Assembly (NCBI GenBank): GCA_949152475.1
Contig: OX424568.1
Location: 23,597,667-23,661,666 of the forward strand
Length of the DNA stretch: 64,000 nt
Reading direction: 5' to 3'
Origin: Terebella lapidaria
Taxonomy: Eukaryota; Annelida; Polychaeta; Terebellida; Terebellidae
Position numbers and translations under genes: made by a program. Shown here in pieces: positions 47,415 to 59,490 of this stretch. The notes below the pieces were generated by a model that saw only the letters and a program-made list of their open reading frames with translations, searched no databases and was not told the origin of the DNA. Within the stretch, counting starts at the first letter, position 1; each line of letters begins with the position of its first letter.

Positions 47415-48388
47415 CTTCAAACTTTAATTGATATTTCTTTTAAATATAGTTTAAAAGAACATTTCTGAAGATGTCCATGACAACTCAAGACAATATGTCA
47501 TTTGTTCTTGTTAAGGCAATACACTATCAAACACCGAACATGATGATAAGACATGCACAGATATTCTCTTTCTTTCTTTGTGCATGTGATTGAGCTTATA
47601 AAGGGTTAATCCATGTGTTTCCATCAACTTTGTTCAGTTTTCACTGTCCCCGGTGCAGGATCAAACAATTGTTCAGTTTTCACTGTCCCCGGTGCAATTG
47701 CAACAATTGTTCAGTTGGCTGTCAAAGCAATTCAGTGGCTCGTTTCGTCGATCAAAAAACCTCTTTAACACTTCGATCCGTTATACATTTCCAGAACAAT
47801 AGATTTCCTATCAGACAGTGTTCAAATATCACACCAATTCATCACTTGTCAGTCTGCATGTCTATTTTGGCAGACAGCACGAAGTTTTGTGAGTCTGACA
47901 ACTCTCAGGCCTGCGGATAGGATGTGCTTGCTGGGCTGTCAAGTTTATTGGACGAGTTCATTTCGTGATGACGGAAGGGGTGTCGGGAACATCGTCTAAG
48001 ATGGCCAGTTTATTAAATCTCGAGTTATTTCATAATTTATATTAAATAAATCAAATGTGAAGCAAGGCAAATAATATTATATCGCGTATCCATGCCATAT
48101 TATGACCGCAAGGCGTAATTCATAATTAAACTCCCCTTTCGTGAATGGCATCGCCTGTAATCTTCAGCCAATGAAAATTCGGGCACCTGTTTATACTCTC
48201 ACAACACTAAAAATATCTTTTGGTCATACATTTCTATAATACATCATTGTCCACAATTTATAAGCCACCTGTGCAAGTACATAATAAATAGTTTTTGCAA
48301 ATAATGTCTCAATAATGCATGACAATCTCGGAACAATTATCTAATCGTTGTCGCTCGTTTTATACTCTCGTTTGTCAATGTGGACAAC
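47415..48388. promoter_or_regulatory. Bidirectional promoter region between LHFPL6 and COG6
   Basis: These 974 bp separate the divergent start codons and must hold both promoters unless upstream non-coding exons exist. Seen: direct repeats of TTGTTCAGTTTTCACTGTCC at 47630 and 47669 (39-bp offset) with a third partial copy near 47704; an ETS-like ACGGAAG at about 47971-47977; and a YY1-like AAGATGGC at 47998-48005. No TATA box was placed with confidence. Factor assignments are inference from consensus words. Confidence 0.6.
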
Positions 48389-51300
48389 ATGGCGACTGAC
48401 AAGGAGCTGTCGGCTGATCTGCTTTCTGGAGGCTCACAGGCCAATAATCCACTTTCCAGAAAGCTAAACAAGATTCTAGAATCCAGACTTGATAATGACA
48501 AGGTTTGTGACAACGAGTCTTGTTTATATCGAAAGCGTAACGAAATATCAACCTCTAAACATAACGTCAATCGTTTATTCATAGCTCATGGTAACATCTT
48601 GGGAATTCTTGCAAGGTGCCCAACGAAATGGGTGACTGACTGTATTTGTCCCAGGGTTGCGATGTAACTAGTGTTCTGTATTGTAGGATATGCTGGAAGC
48701 CCTGAAATCTTTGTCAACATTTTTCACGGACAACAACCTGAGAAGTCGGCGTAACCTGCGAAGTGACATTGAAAGGAGAAGTCTTTCAATCAATGAAGAA
48801 TTTGTCGATTGTTTCCAAGTAGTGAAAGAGGTATGCATGGGAAGTGTATTGAAAATTTGCTTATTTTGTTACTATCAAAATAACTCTTTCATGTAATAAA
48901 GTTATGTTGCAAGTTTAGATCTATATTCTTGTCACCATTCTCTTCGAAGTATATGCGGAAGATCATTTCAAGTACCTGTACATGTATGTACAAATCATAA
49001 CGAATGACATCCTGTGTTGTTACTGATAAAATATGTTTATTTCCCTTTGACAGCAATTGGATAGTGTCTATGCAGATGTCCAGGCAGTGAATGACTGTTG
49101 TGTGGACATGACATCCCGATTAAAGGTATGCAATGATTTGTTCAGGTGGAGAACCAGTGAAATATATTCGTGTCATCTGCATTAACAACATGTAGCTCTA
49201 TTGTGTGCATTGGTCACAGATACTACTTTGCCATCAAATTATTTATTTGTGTCACCAGGCAGCAAAAGATCAGACCCAGGACCTTATCAGCCAAACCACA
49301 CAGCTTCAAACAGAAAGGTTAGAGTTGCATTTAACATATTTAATTTTAGTGATGAGAACGTGTGTCGAATTTCTTTAAGTGATCAGTAAATGCTGAACTC
49401 ATTTAATTACCAATACACTTGCATCACTCATAGTTGTATTTCCCCACACTGGCTAACAGCCAGAAGCTACAGCTTCGAGCACAGGTCGCCGATGCTTTCC
49501 TCAGCAAGTTCCAGCTGAAACCGGAAGAGGTTCTCATCCTGCGAGGGACTCGAGATGGTGCGCTCCACCCGGTCAGTATCCTTGGTAACACTGCCACATA
49601 CAGAGTCCATGGTAACACTCTTTATACTTTCCTGCAGATGATCAGTCACCATGGTAGCACTAGAAAGCTTAATCGGTATGCTCGAGTGAAGTGACCTATT
49701 TCTTCTCAAACATGAAATTTGAAGATCTAAGCACGATATGTGACCTGTTGTCAATCTGTTCGCAGGAGTTCTTCAGTGCCTTGGCTAGAGTCAAACAGAT
49801 TCATACAGACTGCAAAATTCTTCTGAGAACCAACCACCAAACAGCTGGGTATGTTACGCAAAATGCAAATTATTTCTGCATTGAGTATGTCCCAAATTTT
49901 TCTGCGTGAAATAACAGAAAATTGTGAGCACATCAGAGTACAGAGTCCACAAATGCGAAAAGAAATCCAATAAACTCCTTCTATCACCTCCAGATTGGAG
50001 ATTATGGAGACCATGGCACTACACCAGGAGTCAGCCTATGAGAGGTTATACCGCTGGACACAGAGTGAGTACAGCTAGAAAACATACATTCTGTGTGCAA
50101 TGTGTATGTAAACTATTGTGATAAGGCAAATACTGCTTCAAGTATCAATAAATTATATGTTTTATTGTGCAATAAACAAAACTGACAAAACTGTTGAGAT
50201 ATACACCTGTTGAGTGATTTTCCAGATGAGTGTCGATTGTTGAGCAACGACTCACCAGACGTCAGTAACAAGCTGTGCCAGGCGGTACAGGCCCTTCAGG
50301 ATCGGCCGGTACTCTTTCGGTACTCACTGGATGAGTTTGGAACGGCGCGCCGCACAGCGATCGTCCGTAGCTTCATCGATGCTCTCACAAGGGGAGGTGA
50401 GTGGCATACTGATTCAGTTCATGATGGAAAGGGATTGCTTATATATGTGTCATTGATATGCAGGGACTTTTTTGCAATGTTATGACCTTGTCATGTTTAG
50501 TTGTGCATAAATGAATAGTTAATCAAGTTAAATTATTGTTAATTTTATACAGTTACCGTAAAGTGTAATGAATAGGAAATATGCGAGACAAGAGTGATGC
50601 ACAAAGACCCATTCAAATTGGGTATGATTTTCTCTCAGTTTGTGTCTTCACTGTCATGTTGCCATGGTTTCAGGCCCTGGGGGGACACCTAGACCCATCG
50701 AGCTGCACTCCCATGATCCTGTGCGGTATGTGGGTGACATGTTGGCATGGCTACACCAAGCTGTGGCTTCTGAGGAGGAACACATTCAGACCCTCCTGAA
50801 AAAATGTTCTCAGACAGGTACAAACACATATAGAGAGAGAATAAATAAAGTTTGAAATACAACTCCATGCTACAATACCTCAGTGCTATCGGTTGAGCCA
50901 ATTGTTCCTTTCTTTTCTTGTTGCAGCATGCCAAGACAACTGCCGAGATGTATTGAGTCACATTACCGAGGGAGTATGTCGGCCCCTCAAAGTGAGTTGC
51001 GGTTCTGTTTTACTAGAGAGTCTAAGACTAGATTCGTCCCTGCCATCTCCAAGTCTGATAGTTTTCCGAGATTGGATAAAATTCCCTGATACATGTATTA
51101 ACCCTCTCCTCCGCAGGTGCGTCTAGAGCAGGTGGTTGTGTCTGAGCCAGGCTCCGTCATTTTGTACAAGCTCGCCAATCTTCTCAAGTTCTACCAGGGA
51201 ACTATTGAGTATGTTCAACCATGACCAATGATAATGTCTGGGGCATGGAAATTCAGATGCCTGGAATCTTACACAGTCAATATTTGAATGTCTTAATTCC

Positions 51301-51905
51301 CATTGTTGAGCCACGTTTTGCTTGAAGTTTCTTTCGCTAGACTTGTCATTTTGACAGTGACAAGTTTAAAGTCATAAACATGATAAATTCATGTATATGT
51401 ATATATTACCATGAATATGTAGATGAACCAATTTCGTTACACACAACAATACAACAAGTGCCAGTTATATGTCACCAACTATGCTAATTACTGCGTGATT
51501 TGCCAGGAATATCCTGAAGGGACCCGCTGCTCTGACGACGACTATTGAAGAGATCCAGATCTTGTGTCTGCGGATGTTCTTCACTTCTCTGTCAAGCACA
51601 GCCAGCAAACTGCTGGACAAGGTACGCTCGGGTGAAGACACATAACAAACTGGAGATTGAGGGCCATGACATTTCAATTTCAGTCTCTAGACTCGGTTCA
51701 CTCACTTTGTACTGCAACAAAAATTTTATTGCTGTGGATTTCACATTGATACTGACTGAAATGGCAAATTTAAATATTATATAGTACCTGTATATAGAGC
51801 AAAAAACATGAAACTTTGAAATGCTTGTTCGCAACCATCAAAACATGGTACAAATCCACAAAAACAGGTTCTCACATAAAAATAATCCATTTTACAGTAA
51901 CCTGA

Positions 51906-51939
<34 letters not shown>

Positions 51940-53389
51940 TACACTGATACATACACTGTGCAGGTGGAGTTGCCGCCAGCTGACCTGGGTCCGACCTCGT
52001 CGCTCAATCAGTCACTACAGCTGCTCCAAGACGTTCTCTCCTCTCACGACTCCTCCATTGTGCCTCTCGACGCTCGCAAACAGGACTTCGCTCAGGTAAG
52101 TGACAATAAGTAACCATCAGCTCTCACTTTCTGTTGATTGATATCGGATGAATATAGGATTTGGCTGTTCTCATGTATTTTAATCTTTTACACATACTTC
52201 CCTTTACCCTCCAGATGTTGAAGTCCATTGTGGACTTAGCACCGCACAAAAATATTTTCCGAGATCTTTTTGTAGCAGCCATTTAAATATTCTCATCTTT
52301 TTAACCCTTTACTTCCCAGATCCTGATGTCGATCGTGGACCCGCTTCTGCAGATGTGTTCAGTGTCGGCCAGTCGACTCAGCACCGTTGACATGGCAACG
52401 TACATGGTCAACTCTATGTACCTTATACAGAACACTCTAGCACTGTATGAGTTCACAGAGGAACGACTTGAGATGCTGCAGGTCCGTAAAGAAAAAATTC
52501 TGCAGAATATTACAATTTTGGAACACTAATTCACTGGTGTTGTGCAGTATATTTTTACCTGTATATACCTAACTATCAAATAACTGGATTGGATTATTGT
52601 GTTGCACATCTTTTTGCCACAGGCCCAAGTCGATGCCCATGTTGATACAATGGTCAGTGAGCAGGCATCGTTTATCCTAAATCGGACAGGACTGGCGCAT
52701 ATTTACGGAATCGTGCAGCAACACCAGCCCACTCAGGGTCCCCTCTCCACGATTCACGGGATGGACCCGGCCAGCATCAAGGCAGCCATGGTGTGTGCCC
52801 TCACTTGAAACAAGCTTAGTGTTTAAAAGATAACCATTTGTTTACTTTGAACTATGCCCACAATGAATAACTTGGCATAAAAGTATTTGCTCATATGAAA
52901 CAATGGTTGTATATTTGTCATCAAAAGCAGACCATATCGCCATGTGACTGTCCAGCCCTATATATTTCATGTCTTCAAGTTTGTGTAACTGTTTTCTCGC
53001 TCCAGGGGCGGTTTGACAGTTATCTATCATCACCTGATTCGTTCGTCATGTCTCAGTGTTCACTACTGCTCAGCGCCAAAGTCAGGTATGTTGAACATTA
53101 TATAATATTCAATAACCTTTGTTAAGTGGGTCTCATGGTCATATTTTCATGGATTCACTGCATTTTCCAAAGCTAATTTAGTTTAACAAAGTAGGTGTGA
53201 CATGTGCGTGACAAATTTATCATGTTTTGCTCTCCATACAGGGAACAGGTCAAGTCGCGGTCCACCGAACTGATCAGCGATGCATACCGTCAGATGTACG
53301 ATGCGTTACTGGAGCCTGGTAATGCGTACAGCGATCCACACTCAATCGTACGGCGTACTCCGGACCAAGTCAGCAAACTCCTTGAATAG
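48389..53389 (+). CDS. COG6: Conserved oligomeric Golgi complex subunit 6, 17 coding exons
   Basis: Exons: 48389-48502, 48687-48830, 49054-49125, 49259-49317, 49460-49571, 49766-49848, 49994-50064, 50226-50396, 50674-50817, 50927-50991, 51117-51208, 51507-51621, 51964-52095, 52320-52481, 52623-52790, 53006-53085, 53242-53389. All introns are GT-AG with matching phases; the spliced frame is 643 codons plus TAG, close to human COG6 (657 aa). Diagnostic blocks include [19 protein letters not shown] (exon 1), [15 protein letters not shown] (exon 5), LDEFGTARR (exon 8), [20 protein letters not shown] (exon 9), [10 protein letters not shown] (exon 10), [12 protein letters not shown] (exon 13) and [14 protein letters not shown] (exon 14). 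COG6 belongs to lobe B of the COG tethering complex for intra-Golgi retrograde traffic. The start codon context (ACAACATGGCG) is good, and no in-frame defect was found. It is divergent from LHFPL6. Confidence 0.97.
51909..51940. repeat. (TA)n microsatellite in COG6 intron 12
   Basis: About 15 uninterrupted TA units, 24-55 bp upstream of the exon 13 acceptor, inside the zone where a branch point is expected. Confidence 0.9.
52215..52286 (+). other. Exon-14-like decoy segment in COG6 intron 13
   Basis: TTTACCCTCCAG followed by ATGTTGAAGTCCATTGTGGA resembles the true exon 14 acceptor and start (TTACTTCCCAG, ATCCTGATGTCGATCGTGGA). It encodes MLKSIVD against ILMSIVD. The reading frame reaches TAA at 52284-52286 and no similarity continues past about 26 bp. 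It is probably a small duplication of the exon 14 start, and use of this acceptor would truncate the protein. Confidence 0.6.
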
Positions 53390-54260
53390 ACTCTATTGGA
53401 CCATAGGATCATTATAACATGTACAATCCTTCAATATAGAATGCATTATGTTCATTATCTCCAGTACAGTTACTCTGTGAAACAAAAAATCTTGTTTGTA
53501 TACGATATATAAGGTGCATCATTTGAACATTATATGTATGTATATAAGGAATGTATGTACATTTACATATTTCGGTGGCTCATATTCCTCAGATTGAGAA
53601 ATACAGAAAAAAATATTACGGTTTAAATACCTGCTATTTCATGAGATCAAATATTCGTGGGGAAATCTCAAAATCACTGAGATATAGATGTGTCTATTAC
53701 AAATGATGACAATCGGAAGATATGGTGGGAGGATTAAAGCTTTAATTTAGAGCATAATCATGCTGTAAATTAGAACATTATAACACTGTAAATTTTTTTT
53801 GATTTCCTCAATCTGGCGAATATGAGCCACCGTAACATACACATGTACATGTATGTAGTTTGATATGCATCTCTTAATGTGTCAGCTGTTGGAAACAAAA
53901 GTACACCACACACGCACGAAAATTAGATTTTTCCTATATTTGGTAAAGATTTAGTCATCAAACAAATGAACAGCAACCCAAGATTAGCTACTAGTATATA
54001 TTATCAGCAAATTTTGGAAATTCGCAGTTGATTAATGTATGGATTACAAGAGTGTTCTTGTGAATATGTATGTAGTGTATGAGAATTTATTTGCAGAGAT
54101 GAAAGTGGCTTGATATATTGTGTGGGAATGTACATTAATTCATATTTAATTTTGGAGTATATTTTGAATGATGTGTTAGACTTGTTTTGTACATGTATCT
54201 GTGATGGTAGGTTTCGCTAAATGGTTTGGACTGGGGGAAATAAAGTATGGATATAAATAT
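53390..54260 (+). other. COG6 3' untranslated region (presumed) with polyadenylation signal
   Basis: No gene is seen. AATAAA at 54239-54244 is a good polyadenylation signal candidate about 850 bp after the stop codon; earlier signals cannot be excluded. The transcript end is inferred. Confidence 0.5.
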
Positions 54261-54555
54261 ACATGTTTCTCTTGCTATAATTTCATTATGGGAACGAAGA
54301 GTGTAACATCAATAAGGGGCTGCATCTCATAAAAATGTGTGACTGAGCAATTCCAAGTCGAGAAACTCAGGGTGACTTCAATGTCAGGGGACCGCTCCCT
54401 CACCAGCGAAGTTTCTATTGTTTGTGCTTGTTACGTAGGGCTATATAGAGAGTGGGGCCTCTTATTGATATTACAGATTTCATGGAAAGCAGGTGCGACA
54501 TATGAGAAGTGTCAAGAGAGAAGTAGTCTACATGTAGCTTGCAGGTCTCATGACA

Positions 54556-57500
54556 TTTTAGGTTGCCGGACATATGGTCCGATAACCTATTGTCGTGGCG
54601 TCGAGTCCGTCATGCGTCCACATTTTTATCTATAAAGTTTACAGGCAGATTCTCCCGAAATTTTGCACAAAAATGCCTAACAATATTTCAAGAGGGGGTT
54701 GTTTTCTGGATTTTCGCATTTTTTCCAAAAAGGTGGCCACCTTTGACGAAAAATGGCCAATTTTAGACTTTGGCGACCATTTTCTCAAAAACTGTCTGAT
54801 CAGTTTTGAGATTTCTGTTTCAAAAGATTCCCCTTATGTACCTTTATGATGTGTACAAATTTTGTTGTCCTTGAATTTTCACCTTTTGAAAAACATTTTG
54901 GATTTTCGGCACTTTTTCCCTTCAGAATGGGAGTGGCCGGAACTGTACCCCTAGAATGCCTGAAGATAGAGCTTATAAATTGGCACTTTCAAATGGGAAG
55001 TCATATATGGCAACTTGTGTGATGATCTTAAATTTGACCTTTGATGACCTTGAACAGTCAAAAGAGCCATTTTTGTGTTGAAAAATGCCCAAATTTGTAC
55101 CGTGTCTGTCTTTTCTTGGAAACTGTCCGATCACTTCAGATTTTTATCTCAAAACATGGTAATTGGGGTTTTTGACATTGTATATAAAGATGGAGTGCCT
55201 TGAATTGCTCGAAAGGCCTGATATGTGAGCTCGAATGGCCCAAAAGGATTTGATATGCACAAATTGCCATATACATGATAGAAGGCCCAACCGCTCGTAC
55301 ATAGGGCTTTGGGTTTGTATTATAAGCATATAGTTGGTCATATATGGTGCATCTCTTGATGACCTTGAGGTTGACCTCGGACGACCTTGAAGGCTAAATC
55401 TTGGATAGCAGAGACCTGAAATGTGTAAATTTGCCTCTACAGCCAAAAAATGCCTATAGGTATAGCTGGAATTGGAAGTCGTATATACCACATATTTTGG
55501 TGACCTTGAACTTGACCTCAGATGACATTGAGTGCTATATCTCAGTGTCACATCCAACAAGAAATGTGTAAATTTTGTCTATAGACGAAAGACTTGTGGA
55601 TAAACCTTGTATTTGTATTTTGAACATATTACATTGCAAGGTTAAATGCTGCTAATGGTGACATTGAAGTTCATGGAGATGACCTCGATTGGTTAATCTG
55701 AAAATCATATCTCACCTGTCATGCTTCAATCAAATTTTTCCGGTGACCTATCTTAGCCCTTGGTCTAATTTTTCACTTATCGCTTCTCACATGTCGCCCC
55801 GGCTTCCCACAAACATCACCAATTGTGATTCCCATTTAAACCGATGCTAAATTGAACAACTTTGAACCAGCACTTCACATTTCAAAAAAAATCTTAGTAT
55901 AATCATTGTCATTTGATAAATTCTATTTTGCTATGGACAATGGCAATGCCGTTTTATTTCCCCAAAACTGACTTCCCAACGCAGAAATAATCCAACATGT
56001 AAATCAATAACACTGCACATGACTTCCACAGGCAACCATATGTCTAGGAATCCTCAATGTGTGAGACATCCCCAAGTCTATTCCTGGCTCCAAACCCTAA
56101 TAACAGAATATATATAGGATGGACAAGAGACAGACAACAAATTAAATTAAATATAACGACAGATGTACGGGAGGATTCGAAGTACATGTAAGTGGAGGTC
56201 AAGGACAAGATCATCACACCTCGCAAGGTCAAGGCCTCGGAGAATCATACTGAGTCATAAATACCATAGTGGAAAGTCAGCTATATGTGTGAGTATGCTT
56301 TCCAGGTGTGAATTGCTAGATACGGGTTGATACATTCCATTCATTTACCGTCACAAATGCTAACATAGCACCAATGGTGCTGAAGCTTACCGTCAGATCA
56401 TGAGAATTGCACAGAGTATTGATTTTCCAAAATATAAATTGTTACACTGATCTTAAACGCTATTGTCAAAACATGTTCGTAAATGTTGCAGAAAACACAT
56501 TTTCTGTATGGACTATAATACGAAATCAAGCTACATCTTGAAATATTTTTTTCCATTAATGATCATATATTCACAGATCGTCAATTCGAAGGCAGCAAAA
56601 CTTACACACACATCACAAAGGCACATAAGGAGAATCTTGTGCAGGATTTTGAGGAAAACTGTTTCAATAGATTTTGAAAAAATGGCCACCAAAGACAAAA
56701 TAAATGCAAGGTCAAGGCCAATGATGGTCAAATTCAAGGTCACCACTCAAACGCAAAATATTACTTCACATTTGAATGTGCCAATACTTAGGCTCTATCT
56801 TGAAGTGTTCTACGAGTTTACTCCGCACAACTCCCATTAGGAACGAAAAATTGGGTGAAATTTTCCAAGTCCCAAAAATTTTTCGATGCGCAAAAAGAAA
56901 TGTTTTTGCTGGAAATGACTCAATAGTGTCTCGATTTGGGACAGAAAACATGTTTTACTCCGATGCTCCTAAAAATCAAAATGGCCGCCACACGCAGACC
57001 GGTGATTCAAGGGCAACGAAACTTATGCATGTAAGTATCAATCTATTATCTATCTTCAATATACATGTCACAAAGGTACATAGGGGGATTGTTATGCATG
57101 ATTTTGAGGAAAACTGTCTGAATAGATTTTGAGAAAATGGCTGCCAAAGACAGAAATCATCGTTTTTTCTACAAAAAAAAAATCCAAGGGCATTCAAGGT
57201 CAATTATAAGGTCTCCAATCAAACCGCAATATATGATTTCCCATTTGAATGTGCCAATACCTAGGCTCTGTCCTGAAGTGTTCTATGAGTTTACTTCACA
57301 CAACTCCTATTATGAAGGAATAATTGAATGAAATTTTCGAAGTCCCAAAAATGTTTTCAATGGCCAAAAAAATTTGTCACCGACCTGTCAAATATTCAAA
57401 ATGGCCGCAACACGCAGGCTGGTTATTCAAGGGCAACTAAACTTATACATGTCATAGAGGTACATGAGGAGAATGTTTTGAAACAAAAATCTCAAAACTG

Positions 57501-57706
57501 ATAAGGCAGTTTTTGAGAAAATAGCCATCAAAGTCCAAAATAGGCCATTTTTCGGCAAAAGCGATTGAATAAAAAAACGAAAATAATATCTCAGGGTATT
57601 AGCCGAAGGAATGTTTCGGTAAATTTTCAGAAAAAAATTCATCGAGGCAAACGGATGAAAAGCCACGACAATAGCTTATCGGCCCATATGGGACGGTAAG
57701 CTGAAA
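54556..57706. mobile_element. Non-autonomous TIR element, 3.1 kb, with hairpin-forming ends
   Basis: The left end (54556-54599) carries GGTTGCCGGACATATGGTCC...GATAACC, itself a hairpin, then TATTGTCGTGGC. The right end (57662-57706) is the inverse of this with about 80% identity, ending GCTTATCGGCCC...GGTAAGC. The interior has imperfect subrepeats of about 350-400 bp (blocks near 56.6, 57.0 and 57.4 kb share CAAGGGCAAC and GAGAATGTTTTG/GAGAATCTTGTG words) and AAGGTCA-rich DNA at 55.0-55.7 kb. No transposase is seen. Copies of the same terminus lie near 34.46 and 61.31 kb. Confidence 0.7.
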
Positions 57707-58390
57707 ACCATTATATGCATCTCGCTGGACTTTATTGATGGATCTCACAAATTGATTGAAACTGCCAGATTCAAAATTAGTATGAATACAATCAATAAAA
57801 GTACCTGTTTATACGATTAAAAAATATGCAATTCACAAACGTGTTGACTGAGGCCGCAAAATATGAGCATGATTCTTTCAATCAGTGTCTTACTTGAAAT
57901 AACTGCACATCAGCCTGTTGGGGTTCAACCGAGTCATGTTTGTTGCATGATATTGTCAGTGGACTGGTGCAATGATGACTTTAGAGGGGGCGGGGTGAAA
58001 GGCCCCCTCCCCCCACTCGGCCCGATTTCAGCGCCCCCACCCCCTCCAGAAATACACCCAGGTCATGTGAAATTCTACAAATTCTACTTTATTTTCCCCC
58101 AGAACAGAATGTCCATAAATTTCAAAGTATTCAAACTGCACAAATACAGTTGTACATGTAAACTACACCTCAAAAATCATGATCTGGGATACTATCAATT
58201 CCCTAAATTTTCTCGGGACCATCGCGAAACCCCAAAGCTCCTTTCGGTCCCCTGGCTCCTCCACTGAACCCCCCCCCCCCCCCCCCCCATGGCAAATTCC
58301 TTGAATCGCCCCCCCCCCCCCCCCGTATATGATGCGCCCTTTTATAGGTACCTCACCTCACTGGCTAACTGCCTGCCCATAGCCTCCTCT
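57707..58390. other. Intergenic stretch with poly-C tracts
   Basis: No gene is seen. Long C runs lie at about 58268-58289 and 58311-58324, with shorter C-rich clusters at about 57990-58055. Confidence 0.6.
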
Positions 58391-58394
58391 AGCT

Positions 58395-59490
58395 AGCTTG
58401 AGGAGACGGATTGTGTCTGACAATATTCCTGATTACCCTCGCCCCGATAGTGGCAGAGGGTATTGTAATTTGGTCTGTCCGTTTGTATGTCTGTCTGTTT
58501 GTCTGTCTGTCCGCGCGCATATCTCAAAGGAGAATGGTCCGATCAACATGAAACTTATAGAGATGAAGCGGTATCTCAGTGGCTCGGTCCTCCTCGAATC
58601 TGGTCAAAATCGGACAAAACCTGTTGCCATGGCAACGGAAAATGTAAAAATCAATAATTGACCATAACTTCGGTTCTAATCAAGATAATTTTTTCTAACT
58701 AATTTTGTATTTTTCTATGGCCAATTCCTGAGCATCTGATATATAGCCCGTGGTCGTAAGACCAAAACTCTCCATTATCGCCCGATGTCGAAAAATTGGG
58801 GGTCACGATTTCGGTTATTTTTGGCCAGCGACGTTTCAGTGCAAATGTCTGCGCTCATAACTCAAAGGCAAACGGTCTGATCGATTTGAAATTTATAGGG
58901 CTGGAGTGCCATGGTAGTGGCTCAGTCCCTTTCTTTTTTGCCAAAATCGGGTGAAAACGGTTGCCATGGCAACGGAAAAAAGAAAATCACATAATTGGCT
59001 CTAACTCCGGTTCTACTTGATATTATTTTTTCCATCTTTTTTTGTATTTTTCCTTGGCCAATTCCCGATCGTTTGGTGTACGATTGATGGTCGTACGACG
59101 AAAAGTCTCCATTATCGCCCGATGTCGAAAAATTGGGGGTCACGATTTCGGTTATTTTTGGCCAGCAGACGTTTCCGTGCGAATGTCTGCGCTCATAACT
59201 CAAAGGCAAACGGTCCGATCGATTTCTTATAGGACTGGAATGCTATGGTAGTGGCTCAGTCCATTTCAAATTTTGCCAAAATCGGGTGAAAACTGTTGCC
59301 ATGGCAACGGAAAAAAGAAAATCACATAATTGGCTATTACTCCGGTTCTAATCAATAATAAATTTTCAACTCATTTTTGTATTTTTCTTTGGCCAATTCC
59401 CAATCGTATGGCGTACAACCGATGGTCTTAAGACCAAAACTCTCAATTACCGCCTAATTTTAGTTACTAAATCTGAAGGGCGAGGGTCTG
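58395..59490. repeat. 336-bp tandem repeat, three units, with X-box palindromes
   Basis: Three diverged units share CAAAATCGG...GTTGCCATGGCAACGGAAAA, TTTTTGTATTTTTCTNTGGCCAATTCC-type words and (units 2-3) GCCCGATGTCGAAAAATTGG. GTTGCCATGGCAAC starts at 58623, 58960 and 59295, so the period is 335-337 bp. The first unit is preceded by a TCTGTC-rich run (58470-58512). Confidence 0.85.
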
